NCBI GenBank assembly: GCA_002067565.1
Contig: MVQZ01000252.1
Location: 1-7,703 of the forward strand
Length of the DNA: 7,703 bases
From: Methanobacterium sp. PtaU1.Bin242
GTDB taxonomy: Archaea > Methanobacteriota > Methanobacteria > Methanobacteriales > Methanobacteriaceae
Direction of reading: 5' to 3'
Part shown: positions 7,268-7,703 of the stretch, piece after piece
How the letters are laid out: the number at the start of each line of letters is the position of its first letter
Position numbering within the stretch: position 1 is the stretch's first letter
Made by a program: the position numbers and the translations under genes
Notes under the pieces: generated by a model
The model's input: only the letters and a program-made list of their open reading frames with translations
Databases searched by the model: none
What the model was told of the DNA's origin: nothing

Positions 7268-7703
7268 TTATTCAAATACGTTGGTTGGGGCTTCATCCAG
7301 CCATTCATTCACGATTTTAATGGCGCAGTAGCTTCCGCACATGGTGCAGGTGTCAGGGTCTTCTGGTGGCCGGTTATCCCTGATGGCACGGGCATCAGCA
7401 GGGCATATGGAAGCATTGTACTGAGCTTCCCAGTTTAATTTTTTACGGGCGTTAGCCATCGCAAGGTCTTTTTCACCGTGGTGTATCCCTTTGGCCATAT
7501 CACCAACATAGGCTCCTATTCGACTGGCAATAACTCCCATTTTCACATCTTCTGGTCCGGGGAGTGCCAGATGCTCGGCAGGGGTAACGTAGCAGATAAA
7601 GTCTGCTCCAGCAGCAGCGGATTGGGATGCACCTATGGATGAAACTATATGATCGTAGGCAGGAGCGATGTCAGTTACAATTGGTCCTAACATGTAAAAG
7701 GGA
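7268..7703 (-). CDS. thiC: Phosphomethylpyrimidine synthase ThiC, C-terminal part, cut by window edge
   Basis: The reading frame is open to the right edge: PFY is encoded just before the first visible Met, matching the ThiC segment PFYxLGPxVTDIAP, so the real start lies outside the window. ThiC rearranges aminoimidazole ribotide into the hydroxymethylpyrimidine phosphate of thiamine, a radical SAM reaction. Visible family segments are LGPIVTDIAPAYDHI, AGADFICYVTPAEHLALP, a DARAIRD stretch, and the C-terminal iron-sulfur motif CTMCGSYC (codons within 7348-7325). About 144 residues, the last third of a typical protein of about 425, are present. The cysteine spacing is CX2CX3C, one residue shorter than the CX2CX4C usually quoted. 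I think this is the normal short-form ThiC pattern but cannot confirm it. It lies upstream of lysS on the same strand. Methanogens often have two thiC paralogs, and which one this is cannot be told. Confidence 0.93.
   Translation of the reverse strand, partial: PFYMLGPIVTDIAPAYDHIVSSIGASQSAAAGADFICYVTPAEHLALPGPEDVKMGVIASRIGAYVGDMAKGIHHGEKDLAMANARKKLNWEAQYNASICPADARAIRDNRPPEDPDTCTMCGSYCAIKIVNEWLDEAPTNVFE

Overview
The window looks like an AT-rich chromosomal segment of a methanogenic archaeon, most likely a Methanobacterium-type member of the Methanobacteriales. The reasons are a class I (archaeal-type) lysyl-tRNA synthetase beside thiC, a DUF5518-type small membrane protein, archaeal BRE/TATA-like promoters, and Shine-Dalgarno sites of the GGTGAT/GGGAGG kind. 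No rRNA, tRNA, CRISPR array, insertion sequence or phage gene was seen.

Layout, left to right. (1) Positions 1-582, minus strand: two tandem genes for small glycine-rich membrane proteins. One is complete (119 aa). The other is cut by the left edge, with only its first ten codons visible, and it has a similar start (M-x-x-W-R) and a near-copy of the same promoter. (2) Positions 784-2019, plus strand: a 411-aa metal-dependent amidohydrolase of the imidazolonepropionase/prolidase-like group. (3) Positions 2152-2476, minus strand: an HxlR-type winged-helix regulator that is frameshifted in its recognition-helix region. It is convergent with the amidohydrolase gene and divergent from copA, and a 16-bp near-perfect palindrome lies just upstream of its likely start. 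(4) Positions 2684-5489, plus strand: a probable copper-handling cluster of a two-HMA CopA-type P1B ATPase, a 49-aa stand-alone YHS-domain protein, and an unrecognised 42-aa lysine-rich microprotein. (5) Positions 5627-7703, minus strand: lysS (TTG start), preceded by the 3' part of thiC, which runs off the right edge.

How the genes fit together. CopA would export Cu(I), and the YHS microprotein has a Cys-rich metal-binding pattern consistent with delivery or sensing of the same metal. The divergent HxlR gene could have controlled this cluster or itself, but as sequenced it cannot make a full protein. thiC (thiamine pyrimidine synthesis) and lysS (translation) are housekeeping genes on the other strand and have no evident link to the copper cluster.

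Most of the window is ordinary. The items most worth a second look are the broken HxlR gene with its operator-like palindrome, the 42-aa microprotein at the end of the copper cluster, and the tandem DUF5518-like genes with duplicated promoters.
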